Assembly (NCBI GenBank): GCA_026706385.1
Contig: JAPOYV010000015.1
Coordinates: 1-64,000, forward strand
Direction of reading: 5' to 3'
Origin: Gammaproteobacteria bacterium
GTDB taxonomy: Bacteria > Pseudomonadota > Gammaproteobacteria > Pseudomonadales > Azotimanducaceae
Length of the DNA stretch: 64,000 bases
The notes under the pieces were generated by a model. It had not been told where the DNA came from, did no database searches, and saw only the letters and a list, made by a program, of their open reading frames with translations. Position numbers and translations under genes: made by a program. This document shows, piece by piece, positions 38,297 to 47,389 of the stretch; within the stretch, counting starts at the first letter, position 1, and every line of letters starts with the position of its first letter.

Positions 38297-39331
38297 TCAG
38301 TTCGCGTTGGGTTGTTGGTTCGTCCGCAAGAACGCTGTGACCGCGTCCGTCAGCTCGCGTCCACTTGCCGCGCTGATCACCAGTTCCGCGACCCTGGCCA
38401 GATGGTCCCAGTCCTCCGTGTCGTTGAGCAGCGTCCTGATCTGGTCGCCGACCAAGCTGCCGAACCGCAACGCGGCCTGACGGGACAGCATTCCGCGTTC
38501 CCACGCTAAGCGATCCGCCGCCTCCTCCCGTCGCCCTTGGGCAACACCTTCCCGACGCCCCTGGGCGACGCCTTCCCGACGCCACTGTTCAGGCCATTGC
38601 GCCACGCGTTCGACCAATGTCATCGCTGCTTCCTCCAAGTTTCGGCCCAAGGGTGCGAGTTCGCCGGCCCGGGCCATGCGCGCCGCAATCTGGTGCATCC
38701 AGTCCACGAAAACGTCGGCCAAGCCGGGCTCCGGTCGTTCTCGTAGCCAATCGTTGACCGCGACCGCCACTTGGGCCAGTTCGTCCGGCGAGCGGCTCTG
38801 CTCGAACCCGACCAGCGCCCGGATCAAGTTACCGAGTGGCAAATCGTCCACCGGCACCCGTCGTTCGTCAAGCAGAAGCGACCGCTGGGATGGCTGGCAC
38901 GGTTCCAGCCAGTGAGGGACGGGCGCGATCAGTTCCCGCATCTCCAATTCAGCCGTCCATCGCGTCTCGCCGTTGTAGAGCACCACCGGCAGCACGGTCG
39001 GCCACGCGCCGGGACTGCCGAGTTCAGATCGGCGTTCGAGCTCCCTGTACAGGAGAGTTGTGTATTCCAGATTGCGCAGCGCCATTAGCGAGTCGCTCGT
39101 CGATTGGAACTCCAGCAGGATCAGGAGGTACAAGGAACCGCCGCGATAGCTCACGCGCCACACCGTGTCGCCACGGCGTTGCTGGCCGCGGTCGCCGACG
39201 TAGTCTGCTGGTAGCTTCTCGAGCGCCTCGAGGTCGACTTCCCGGAGCAACGCCGCATCCCCAACCACGCGCAGCAGGTCCGCCACCATACGTCGGTAAC
39301 CGAACAGTCGCCTGTAGATCGGGTCGTGCAT
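38297..39331 (-). CDS. Rpn-family recombination-promoting nuclease/putative transposase
   Basis: A 344-residue protein starting MHDPIYRRLFGYRRMVADLL, the standard Rpn (transposase_31) opening. The PD-(D/E)XK region is visible as GDTVWRVSYRGGSLYLLILL followed by EFQST. The C-terminus has a tandem repeat RREGVAQG and a DUF4351-like tail (QAALRFGSLVGDQIRTLL). Rpn proteins nick DNA and promote RecA-independent recombination; they are often patchily distributed. GTG 39340 is an alternative start adding three residues. Confidence 0.83.
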   Translation of the reverse strand: MHDPIYRRLFGYRRMVADLLRVVGDAALLREVDLEALEKLPADYVGDRGQQRRGDTVWRVSYRGGSLYLLILLEFQSTSDSLMALRNLEYTTLLYRELERRSELGSPGAWPTVLPVVLYNGETRWTAELEMRELIAPVPHWLEPCQPSQRSLLLDERRVPVDDLPLGNLIRALVGFEQSRSPDELAQVAVAVNDWLRERPEPGLADVFVDWMHQIAARMARAGELAPLGRNLEEAAMTLVERVAQWPEQWRREGVAQGRREGVAQGRREEAADRLAWERGMLSRQAALRFGSLVGDQIRTLLNDTEDWDHLARVAELVISAASGRELTDAVTAFLRTNQQPNAN

Positions 39332-39443
39332 GGGCGACACCGTAAACGGCGCCCGGCCCTCGCGTCTTGGGGCTATGTCTGAAAATCGTGTAAGACATCG
39401 CCCCGCCGTATTGCCGAACTTGCCCGGCTGGCCGGATGGCGGG

Positions 39444-41696
39444 TTAGGCGACGCGCCAGGTCTCCTCGACCGTCAGCTCGTCGCGCAACAGGGTGACGGT
39501 GTGGTGCTCGCTCTTGACCCACGTTTCGAAGTGGTCGGTTGCATGACGACTTCCGGCGCGTCCGCTGTTGCCCCCGGCGATCACGAAACGGCAGTGGTCG
39601 GGGTCGGCCAGGTCGACCACCAGCCGAAACGCGGGGCCGTGGAAGACACGCTGCGGCACGCGGTCGTCACCGGATTCCTTACCCGGACCACGGCCCATAT
39701 GCATCGCCATCGCGAGCGTCGTGCCACTGCCGCCGAAGGGCACCGGCCCGACCTGCATGTCTTCCCACAGCGGACGCTTGCGTAGCGTGTGCCAGAAATG
39801 AACCTGGTGGATCGCCCCGTAGCGCCACTGTTCCGGCACTCCGAGTTCGCGCACCAGGTCGTCGTGGACGCCCCGGTAAACCTCGCGGATGGTCTCGGCG
39901 AGGAGGTCTTGATCCCAGGTCGGCGCCGGATAGTAGCGCGGCTCGATCCTGCTCAACATCGGCGCGGCTGCTGGTTGCATTGCGAAGTCCTGACCCAACG
40001 AGCGGACTAGGAAGCGGCGGTGCCACATGCGGTCGAGGAACGTGTAGTGCACGGCTGCGGCTGGCGACGACGACGCGGCATGGCAGTCCCAGCCGGAAAG
40101 CAGCCGATGCACTACGTCAAGCTTCGGATCGCCCGAGTTCTCGATGAAGGGCAGGAACTCGGGTACGAGGGCCGCAGCCCGCAAATCCTTGAGATCGGCC
40201 TGCATGGCCTCGAAGTCGGGCGATGTGAAGCCGTTACCCTCACCGACCAGTTCGACGACGCGGTCGGCTCGCGCGCTGTTGGCCGCGAACGTGTGGATCG
40301 GGAACGGCGCCTTGGCGCCGAGAGTGTCGTTGTTTGCGGTGACGGCGAAATGCGAGGGCGGGTCCACCTCCACGGTCAGTTCAGCGGCGGCGGCCTGCTC
40401 GAAGTCGTAGCGTGCATCCCACCCGGGCAGCGGTACGACGCCGGTCACGTCGCGACGTTTCGGCAGCGTGGCGACGATGAAGCGCCGTAGCGAGTTGTGT
40501 CGGTCTACGGCGATGATGTTGTTGACGAGCGGCGTCACGTCGTTCTCGAACAACGTGCCTTCGAACTCCTCGGTCGTACGGGCGAGCGGTAGCCGGGCCA
40601 AGGTTCCGGCGGAGGTCGGGTTGTGCCCGAGCGCCCAGCGCAAGGCGGTGCGGAACCGCCCGGTTGGTGCATCGCGCATGCCCAAGGCGTGGGTCAGGTC
40701 CTCGAGGAGCGGCCCGTGGCGAGAAGCGACGACCTCGAACTCTCGAGCGTCCTTGTCGCGCACGGCGATCGTCTCGGTCCGGCGTTCGAGCGGCGACCAG
40801 CCAGTGGGCGTGCGGACGTGGTCGCCGTCGACCTCTTCGATGTAGACGTCGTAGTTGTCGGTGAACCCCGTGGTCAGTCCCCACGCCACGTCGCGGGTGT
40901 AGCCCATCATGAAGTAGGGAACGCCCGGGAACGACGCGCCGAAGACGTCCCAGCCTGGCGCGTGGAGATGCACGTAGAAGAACGTATTGGGGATGGAATG
41001 CGGCTGATGGGGATCGGTCGCGAGCATCGGCAATCCGGAGGCCGTGCGGTGCCCGGTCACCGCCCAGTTGTTGCTGCCGCTGAAGTCGAGCGCGGGATTG
41101 ATCAGCGCGATTGGCGTCAGGTCCAGTTCGCTCAAGGGCTCGCCGAGGTCGGCCACGACTTGGGCATCCGCCTCGGAGAACGTCGGCGCGTGGTCCCGGA
41201 AACGATCGACGCCGTGCCGGGCCATGATCCTCCCGAGGAACATCTTCTCCGGCCAACTGCGGGCCTGGAACCAACTGCTGAAGCGGTACCGGGCCGCGAT
41301 GTCCGCGCGCGTGAACGGCCGCGGGGTTGCATCGATCCCGGCGAACTCGGGAGGCGGCTCCGCGAGGGTCGCCACGTAGGCGTTCAGACCGTCGAGATAG
41401 GCGTCGACGATCCAATCGCCGTCGCTCTCCGTGATGCCGAGTCGTTGCGCAGGAACGTCGAACGCGCGGTGCAGCACGTCCTGGCGGACGAAGCGCTCGC
41501 CGAACACCTCCGCCGCGTTGCCGTTGGCGTATAGGCAGGACAGGTGGATCTGCCAAAGCCGCTCGTAGCCCTCGACGTACCCCATGCCGCGGAATGCGTC
41601 AGCGACCGAGGACGCGTAGACGTGCGGGATGCCGAGATCGTCCCAGCAGATGTCGAACGCGCCGTCGCAGTTGGGGATCTTTAGGGTTCGGTCCAT
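39444..41696 (-). CDS. Penicillin acylase family Ntn-hydrolase, no signal peptide seen
   Basis: A 750-residue precursor of the Ntn-hydrolase (N-terminal nucleophile) superfamily. The mature beta-chain nucleophile is predicted to be Ser208 in FSGSNNWAV, released by autocleavage. Upstream is the alpha chain with DDLGIPHVYASSVADAFRGM-GYVEGYERLWQ. It would hydrolyse amides such as acyl-homoserine lactones or N-acyl amino acids. Most relatives are periplasmic, but no signal peptide precedes ATG 41696, nor the alternative GTG at 41717, so it may stay cytosolic. Confidence 0.87.
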   Translation of the reverse strand: MDRTLKIPNCDGAFDICWDDLGIPHVYASSVADAFRGMGYVEGYERLWQIHLSCLYANGNAAEVFGERFVRQDVLHRAFDVPAQRLGITESDGDWIVDAYLDGLNAYVATLAEPPPEFAGIDATPRPFTRADIAARYRFSSWFQARSWPEKMFLGRIMARHGVDRFRDHAPTFSEADAQVVADLGEPLSELDLTPIALINPALDFSGSNNWAVTGHRTASGLPMLATDPHQPHSIPNTFFYVHLHAPGWDVFGASFPGVPYFMMGYTRDVAWGLTTGFTDNYDVYIEEVDGDHVRTPTGWSPLERRTETIAVRDKDAREFEVVASRHGPLLEDLTHALGMRDAPTGRFRTALRWALGHNPTSAGTLARLPLARTTEEFEGTLFENDVTPLVNNIIAVDRHNSLRRFIVATLPKRRDVTGVVPLPGWDARYDFEQAAAAELTVEVDPPSHFAVTANNDTLGAKAPFPIHTFAANSARADRVVELVGEGNGFTSPDFEAMQADLKDLRAAALVPEFLPFIENSGDPKLDVVHRLLSGWDCHAASSSPAAAVHYTFLDRMWHRRFLVRSLGQDFAMQPAAAPMLSRIEPRYYPAPTWDQDLLAETIREVYRGVHDDLVRELGVPEQWRYGAIHQVHFWHTLRKRPLWEDMQVGPVPFGGSGTTLAMAMHMGRGPGKESGDDRVPQRVFHGPAFRLVVDLADPDHCRFVIAGGNSGRAGSRHATDHFETWVKSEHHTVTLLRDELTVEETWRVA

Positions 41697-41771
41697 GGGC
41701 GCTTGGGCCTCGTGCACGGATTTTGGGGTCTGCTACGCTAAGCCTATCGGTACGGCAATGGAAACACCGCC

Positions 41772-42446
41772 ATGGCACAGCCCGCATACGACAACAGCGA
41801 AAGCGAAGAAGAGCAGCAGACAGAGGCCGACAGCAAGCTGCACATCTCCGAACGCGGTCCGTTCGAAATCTGGGAGAACCCCAAACTGCGCCCGACGTTC
41901 CCGCCCGAGGCCATCGACGTCGACAAGGCCGCCAACGGCTTCGAGTACGGAGAACTTGCCGAGGAGTACGGCGAGGAGCCCGTACGCCGCAAGATCGGCG
42001 AGATGATCCAGTCCTACGGCCACGGCACGAGCACGACGCCACTGTTCAGCCAGTCCGGCCCAAACGGCATGAGCCTGGTGCACGTCTGGTTCGGCCCCAA
42101 CCTGCCGCTGTTCCGGCACAGCCACCCGCGCTACGGCGACTGCCTGTACTACGTCGTCGCCGGCGAGATCATCCTGGGGCGACGCCGTCTCGGACCGGGT
42201 TCGGGCTTCTTCGTCCCCAACGGTATGCCGTACAAGTACACGGCCGGGCCGGCGGGCGTCGAGGTGCTGGAGTTCCGCGCCGGCGGCGGGAAAAGCGACG
42301 CGCCGGGCATGAAGTTCGACGAGCACTCGCTCGATGCGGTCCAACGCATTATCGACGGCGCGCACGCGCACCAGGCCGAATGGAAACTGCCCGACAACAT
42401 CGGCGACACGGCGCTGCGGCAAGCCGAAATCGACAGCGAGGACTGA
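41772..42446 (+). CDS. Cupin-domain protein
   Basis: A 224-residue single-cupin protein. The first motif appears as FRHSHPRYGDCLYYVVAGEIILG and the second as PYKYTAGPAGVEVLEFRAG; His and Glu/Asp positions for a metal are only partly conserved. A charged N-terminal tail (SESEEEQQTEADS) precedes it. It diverges from the penicillin acylase gene and lies 52 nt before the sulfite dehydrogenase. The role is unknown. Confidence 0.77.
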   Translation: MAQPAYDNSESEEEQQTEADSKLHISERGPFEIWENPKLRPTFPPEAIDVDKAANGFEYGELAEEYGEEPVRRKIGEMIQSYGHGTSTTPLFSQSGPNGMSLVHVWFGPNLPLFRHSHPRYGDCLYYVVAGEIILGRRRLGPGSGFFVPNGMPYKYTAGPAGVEVLEFRAGGGKSDAPGMKFDEHSLDAVQRIIDGAHAHQAEWKLPDNIGDTALRQAEIDSED

Positions 42447-42450
42447 CGAC

Positions 42451-42471
42451 GCGAATCGCCTAGCGGTTCGC
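42451..42471 (+). terminator. Hairpin after cupin gene
   Basis: The arms 42451-42459 and 42463-42471 pair over 9 bp (one G-U) around a 3-nt loop, starting 5 bp after the cupin stop. No T-run follows, so termination would be weak or it may separate the two transcripts only partly. Confidence 0.45.
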
Positions 42472-42498
42472 CTCGCTCACGTGTGAGGGACTCGGGCC

Positions 42499-43680
42499 AT
42501 CGGCAACACTAGGCGACAGTTTCTCCGCGGGTCAGCCGCCGTCGCCGCCATGGCGACCGCGGGTCGCATCGTTCCGGGCGAAGCGCCATCGGTTCCCGGA
42601 AAACCGGGCTTGCGGGTCTTGAGTGAGCGCCCACTCAATGCGGAAACCCCGGCCCACCTGCTCGACGACGCCGTCACCCCGACCTCGAGGATGTTCGTCC
42701 GCAACAACGGCATCCCCCCGGACACTCGGACGATCGACCCCCTTGAGTGGACGCTTGAGGTGTCGGGCGAGGCTTGCATGCGGCCGATGCGTTTGACTTT
42801 GCGCGAGCTCAAGACCAGCTACGGCCACGTCACGCTGAAACTGCAGTTGGAGTGCGGCGGCAACGGCCGCGCCGAGTTCCATCCCCCCGTCAGCGGCAAC
42901 CAATGGACAACCGGAGCCGTCGCGTGCCCCGAGTGGACCGGAGTGCGCTTGCGTGATGTGCTCGACTCGTGCGGCGTGGCGCGCAACGCCGTGTACGTCG
43001 CCTACGAGTCGGCCGACAGCCACCTGTCTGGTGACCCGACGAGGCGGCCGATCTCCCGTGGCGTGCCCGTCGCGAAAGCGCTGGAATCCGAGTCCATGAT
43101 CGCGTGGGCCATGAACGGCCAAGCGCTGGCGCCGTTGCACGGCTTCCCGTTGCGGTTGGTGATCGGCGGTTGGCCCGGCTCGGTCAGCGGCAAGTGGCTG
43201 ACGCGGATTCTGATTCGCGACCGCGTTCACGACGGTGCCAAGATGGGCGGGCAATCCTACCGCGTCCCCTGCAGTCCGGTGGCGCCGGGTGCGACCGTTG
43301 CGGACCAGGACATGTGCATCATCGGTTCGATGCCCGTGAAGTCCCTGATCACGTACCCGGAGTCCGGCGCGTGCCGACCGATCAGCGAACCTATCACCGT
43401 CCGCGGTCACGCGTGGGCCGGGGACCGGGCCGTCCGCGACGTCTTCACCTCCATCGACTACGGCGCGACATGGCAAAGAACGGCGATCGAACCCCCTGCG
43501 AACCGGCTCGCGTGGCAGCGGTGGTCGACGTGGGTCTCGCCCTCGCGCGCAGGCTATTACGAACTTTGGGCGCGCGCGGTTGACGACGAGGGCGTATCGC
43601 AGCCGGTCGTCATGCCGGCTTGGAACCCGCGCGGCTATCTGAACAACGCCTGTCATCGCATCGCGCTCGAGGTCGTATGA
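42499..43680 (+). CDS. Tat-exported sulfite dehydrogenase, molybdopterin subunit (SorA/SoxC-like)
   Basis: A sulfite oxidase-family molybdoenzyme. The Mo-ligand Cys is C119 in LQLECGGNGRAEF, followed by the typical Moco and dimerisation domains (GWPGSVSGKWLTRI, VRGHAWAG). In frame upstream of the ATG at 42550 lies TRRQFLRGSAAVAAMATAG, a classic twin-arginine signal, so translation must begin earlier. No ATG, GTG, TTG or CTG exists between the in-frame TGA at 42484 and this segment; ATC at 42499, 9 nt after a GAGGG element, gives M-G-N-T-R-R. The 393-residue protein oxidises sulfite in the periplasm and passes electrons to the adjacent cytochrome c. A base error at the start codon is an alternative. 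Confidence 0.82.
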   Translation: MGNTRRQFLRGSAAVAAMATAGRIVPGEAPSVPGKPGLRVLSERPLNAETPAHLLDDAVTPTSRMFVRNNGIPPDTRTIDPLEWTLEVSGEACMRPMRLTLRELKTSYGHVTLKLQLECGGNGRAEFHPPVSGNQWTTGAVACPEWTGVRLRDVLDSCGVARNAVYVAYESADSHLSGDPTRRPISRGVPVAKALESESMIAWAMNGQALAPLHGFPLRLVIGGWPGSVSGKWLTRILIRDRVHDGAKMGGQSYRVPCSPVAPGATVADQDMCIIGSMPVKSLITYPESGACRPISEPITVRGHAWAGDRAVRDVFTSIDYGATWQRTAIEPPANRLAWQRWSTWVSPSRAGYYELWARAVDDEGVSQPVVMPAWNPRGYLNNACHRIALEVV

Positions 43681-44147
43681 GCCTTGAGTTGCGGCGCACG
43701 ATGGCGATCTTTGGCCTGCTCGCAGGGGGCGCGTTTGCGGCGGCCCCGGATGCCGAGATTGACCTATCCACGGGTCTCGTGAAGGCCGGTGGCTGGGAAG
43801 AGGTCCGGGCGTACTGCGGCAGTTGCCACTCCTTGGACCTAGTGACTAGCCAACACAACAGCGCGGCGGGTTGGCAGGAGACCATCCGCACCATGCAGCG
43901 CTCGCACAACATGGTCGATTTGCCGGCGCCGACCGAAGCAAGGATCGTCGACTATCTGGCGAGGCACTACGCGCCACAGGAGCGCAGCCTCCGTCGCGCG
44001 CCGATCCCGGCGAGGCTCATGCCCCGTCCGCGGATCATGGCGGTTGCCGAAGGGGAGGAAACCGGGTTGCGCCCAACGACGGAGAATTGGCGACGCGAGG
44101 ATTGCGGTCCGACGCTGACGCACCGGTCTGAGCCGCATTCCGGGTAG
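43677..44147 (+). CDS. c-type cytochrome subunit of sulfite dehydrogenase (SorB-like)
   Basis: A 156-residue protein with an N-terminal hydrophobic signal (MAIFGLLAGGAFAAAPDAE) and one haem motif CGSCH; a distal Met is probably in RTMQRSHNM. It overlaps the molybdenum subunit by 4 nt, the arrangement of SorAB, so it should accept electrons from sulfite oxidation. The C-terminal 50 residues (after YLARHYAPQ) are an extension rich in Arg and Pro of unclear role. It is tail-to-tail with glyA, 1 bp apart. Confidence 0.82.
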   Translation: MSLELRRTMAIFGLLAGGAFAAAPDAEIDLSTGLVKAGGWEEVRAYCGSCHSLDLVTSQHNSAAGWQETIRTMQRSHNMVDLPAPTEARIVDYLARHYAPQERSLRRAPIPARLMPRPRIMAVAEGEETGLRPTTENWRREDCGPTLTHRSEPHSG

Positions 44148-44148
44148 G

Positions 44149-45420
44149 TCAGGTCCCCACGCCAGGCACGGGGAACCCCGAACAGGTCTCTTCGACCTCG
44201 GACTTGAGCCGTGCGAGTGCGGCCTCGTCCTCGTGGTTGCGCAATGCATCCAGGATCCAACCCGCCAGTTGCGCCATTTCGGCGTCTCCCATGCCGCGCG
44301 TCGTAGCGGCGGGTGTTCCGAGGCGAATGCCGCTTGGCCGGAGCGGGGGATTGGGATCGTCCGGGATGACCTGCTTATTGGTCGTGATGGAGATGCGGTC
44401 GAGCGTCTCTTCGGCGATGCGGCCGTCGATGCCGAAGCTCTGCACGCAGTCGAGCACCATCATGTGGTTATCGGTGCCCCCGGTGACGAGGTCGGCGCCG
44501 CCCTGCATGAGTGCCGACGCCAGGGTCTGAGCATTGTCGAGCACGCGCTGGGCGTAGTCCGCGAAGGCCGGCTCCAGCGCCTTGCCCAGCGCGATGGCGG
44601 TTCCGGCCACCTGGTTCATGTGCGGACCGCCTTGAAGCCCCGGGAACACCGACCGGTCGATGTCCCGTCGGAACGCCTTTTTCGTGAGGATCATCCCGCC
44701 CCTGGGCCCGCGTAGCGACTTATGCGTCGTCGTGGTCACGAAGTCGAAGCCGTGGTCGCAAGGGTTGCGCATGACACCCCCGGCGATCAGTCCACCGATG
44801 TGCGAGACATCCGCCATGGTGAGTGCCCCGACCTCGTCGGCGATGGCCTTGAACTCGGCGTAGTCGTAGTCGCGCGGATAGGACGAATAGCCGCACACGA
44901 TCATCTTCGGGCGATGCTGGCGCGCCGTGTCGCGCAGCGCGTCGAAGTCGATTCGCCCCTGGTTGTCGGGTTCCGACTTGTAGCGGATCCAGTTGTAGAG
45001 TGTGCCCATGTGCGACACCGGCGCGCCGTGGGTCAAGTGTCCACCGTGGGACAGGTCCATGCCGAGCACGGTATCGCCGGGTTCGAGCATGCTTAGGTAG
45101 ACCGCGGCATTCATGGGCGCGCCGGAAAGCGGCTGCACGTTGGCGTGTTCGGCACCGAAGAGCTTGCGGGCCCGGTTTCTCGCCAGGCGCTCGATCACGT
45201 CGGTGAATTCCTGGCCACCGTAGTAGCGGCGGCCCGGATAGCCCTCGGAGTACTTGTTGGTGAAAACGGAGCCGAGGGCGACAAGCACTTCCGGGTAGGT
45301 GTAGTTCTCCGACGGAATGAGCTCGATGCCGGCACTCTGCCGCGCTTCCTCGCCGACGAGGGCGTCGTAGATCTCGGGGTCGTTGGCTTCGAGCAATGAT
45401 CGGCCGGATGGACTACGCAT
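44149..45420 (-). CDS. glyA: Serine hydroxymethyltransferase
   Basis: A 423-residue PLP enzyme that converts serine and THF to glycine and 5,10-methylene-THF in the cytoplasm. IELIPSENYTYPEVL, NKYSEGYPGRRYYGG and the PLP-lysine segment TTTHKSLRGPRGG are all present, as is SGIRLGTPAATTRG. ATG 45420 is preferred because GGAGGA precedes it; an upstream GTG at 45432 lies before that site. The sequence is a full-length, normal member of the family. Confidence 0.95.
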   Translation of the reverse strand: MRSPSGRSLLEANDPEIYDALVGEEARQSAGIELIPSENYTYPEVLVALGSVFTNKYSEGYPGRRYYGGQEFTDVIERLARNRARKLFGAEHANVQPLSGAPMNAAVYLSMLEPGDTVLGMDLSHGGHLTHGAPVSHMGTLYNWIRYKSEPDNQGRIDFDALRDTARQHRPKMIVCGYSSYPRDYDYAEFKAIADEVGALTMADVSHIGGLIAGGVMRNPCDHGFDFVTTTTHKSLRGPRGGMILTKKAFRRDIDRSVFPGLQGGPHMNQVAGTAIALGKALEPAFADYAQRVLDNAQTLASALMQGGADLVTGGTDNHMMVLDCVQSFGIDGRIAEETLDRISITTNKQVIPDDPNPPLRPSGIRLGTPAATTRGMGDAEMAQLAGWILDALRNHEDEAALARLKSEVEETCSGFPVPGVGT

Positions 45421-45576
45421 GGATTCCTCCACCGCGAATGTGAGGGCGGATCCCCGTGGGGTGCTTGTGAGCGTCGCGCGGCGCTAAGGAGCAGCGCCTG
45501 AGACGGCCAATACCTTATCACGACTGATAGACTCGGCCCGACGCCGTTCGTTGGCCGATAGATCGAGGGAGAAACC
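45421..45576. promoter_or_regulatory. Divergent control region between glyA and PQQ dehydrogenase gene
   Basis: This 156-bp region holds the start regions of both genes. A small perfect inverted repeat, TATCA (45516-45520) and TGATA (45525-45529), could be an operator. The glyA ribosome-binding site is at the left edge and a GAGGGAG element at about 45564-45571 serves the dehydrogenase. No clear sigma-70 pair was found on either strand. Confidence 0.35.
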
Positions 45577-47259
45577 ATGCGACATGTTCTGGGTGCGTTG
45601 CTTGCTGGCGTGGCCGCGACCGGATTCGCGGCGGAGTACTCGCAAGTCACGGACGAACGGCTGCTCAGTCCGGAGCCCGAAAACTGGCTGATGTACCGGG
45701 GTACCTACGACTCCCAGGGCTACAGCCCGCTCGATCAGATCAACACCGAGAATGTCGCCGGCCTCAAACCGGTCTGGTCGTTCTCCACGGGCATGCGCGA
45801 GGGTCACCAAGCGCCGCCGGTGGTCAACAACGGCTTCATGTTCGTGACCACGCCCAACAATCACCTGCTGGCGCTCGACGCCGAAACCGGGGAGCAGCTT
45901 TGGCGCTACGAGCGCGAACTACCGAGTGACCTGCAGCAGATGCATCCGACCAACCGGGGTGTCGGCCTGTACGGCAGCCTGGTCTACATGGCAACGGCCG
46001 ACTGTTTCGTCGTCGCCTTGGACGCTACCACGGGCGAGGTGGTCTGGGAGACCGAGATCGAGGACTACGGGGCCGGTTACTACATGACATTGGCGCCGCT
46101 GGTGGCGGCGGGCAAGGTGATGGTCGGTGTGTCGGGCGGTGAATGGGGCATCCGCGGCTTCGTCGCGGCGCTGGACGCACAGACGGGGGACCCGGTGTGG
46201 AAGACCTACACCATCCCGGCGCCGGGAGAACCCGGCAGCGAGTCGTGGCCGGGAGATACGTGGAAGACCGGCGGCGTGCCGGTGTGGATTACCGGGTCGT
46301 ACGACCCCGCGACGGAGCTCACCTACTGGGGCACCGGCAACGGCGGCCCCTGGACGGGCGACATCCGCGACGGGGACAACCTCTACGCGACGTCGGTGCT
46401 CGCCCTGGAGGTGGACACGGGCAAGCTGCGCGCGCACCATCAGTACCATTGGAACGACTCGTGGGATTGGGACGAGGTTTCTGCGCCCCTCCTGATCGAC
46501 TTCATGCGCGATGGCGAAACGGTTCCCGGCCTCGTGCATCCGGGTCGCAACGGCTATCTGTGGTTCCTGTCCCGCTCCGCCGATGACATTGGCTTCGTGG
46601 ACGCGCAAGCGTACGTGAAGCAGGACGTGTTCACGTCCCTCGATCCCGACACCGGCCGGCCGACGTACGACGAGGAGAAAAAGCCCGGCGTCGACAAGCC
46701 GGCGACCTTCTGCCCGTCGCTCTGGGGCGGCAAGGACTGGCCCCCCGCGGCGTTTTCGCCGAAGACGCGGTTGCTCTACATCCCGGCGAACGACAATGTG
46801 TGCTCGTACATGACGGGCATCGAGGAGGACTATCGCAAAGGTCGCACGTTCATGGGCGCGGAAGCCGAGTTGCGCGTTGACCCCGAGGCGACATTTATCG
46901 GCGAACTCCAAGCCTGGAACGTGGACACCGCCGAAGAGGTCTGGAGCGTGCAGTTCGAACACCACAACTGGGGTCCGGTCCTCGCCACGGGCGGCGATCT
47001 CGTATTCATGGGCGGAACCAACGACCGCTACTTCCGCGCCTTTGACGCCAAGACGGGCGAGACGCTCTGGGAGCAGCGCACGAACTCCGGCGTCACCGGC
47101 GTGCCGTCGACCTACTCGGTCAACGGCAAGCAGTACATCGCCGTGCTCTCAGGCTACGGCGTGGACGCGGAGCGGGAGCAGGATGCGTTGCGCATCCTAG
47201 GCCGCAGCGACCTCGTCGTGCCGCAGGGCGGCGTGCTCTGGGTGTTCGCGTTGGACTAG
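45577..47259 (+). CDS. Periplasmic PQQ-dependent alcohol dehydrogenase-like protein
   Basis: A 560-residue quinoprotein with signal peptide MRHVLGALLAGVAATGFA and eight-bladed propeller repeats (LLALDAETGEQLWRYE, VVALDATTGEVVWE and others). The catalytic Asp is read as D297 in SWDWDEV; D299 two residues on matches the extra Asp that marks lanthanide-dependent enzymes. The region where methanol/ethanol dehydrogenases have two adjacent Cys reads MHPTNRGVGLYG, so the vicinal disulfide is missing. It probably oxidises an alcohol or aldehyde and feeds electrons to a cytochrome c; the exact substrate is unknown. Confidence 0.87.
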   Translation: MRHVLGALLAGVAATGFAAEYSQVTDERLLSPEPENWLMYRGTYDSQGYSPLDQINTENVAGLKPVWSFSTGMREGHQAPPVVNNGFMFVTTPNNHLLALDAETGEQLWRYERELPSDLQQMHPTNRGVGLYGSLVYMATADCFVVALDATTGEVVWETEIEDYGAGYYMTLAPLVAAGKVMVGVSGGEWGIRGFVAALDAQTGDPVWKTYTIPAPGEPGSESWPGDTWKTGGVPVWITGSYDPATELTYWGTGNGGPWTGDIRDGDNLYATSVLALEVDTGKLRAHHQYHWNDSWDWDEVSAPLLIDFMRDGETVPGLVHPGRNGYLWFLSRSADDIGFVDAQAYVKQDVFTSLDPDTGRPTYDEEKKPGVDKPATFCPSLWGGKDWPPAAFSPKTRLLYIPANDNVCSYMTGIEEDYRKGRTFMGAEAELRVDPEATFIGELQAWNVDTAEEVWSVQFEHHNWGPVLATGGDLVFMGGTNDRYFRAFDAKTGETLWEQRTNSGVTGVPSTYSVNGKQYIAVLSGYGVDAEREQDALRILGRSDLVVPQGGVLWVFALD

Positions 47260-47389
47260 CCGGTCGCAACGACGGTGGAAGAGAGGATGCGCCGACGCTA
47301 TTGGTCCTCAGGGACCGCCCTATTACTCCTGGACGCGCCTAGACACCGTCGGGCAGATCGCCGATGCCAAGGGCATGGCTGGCCGCACC

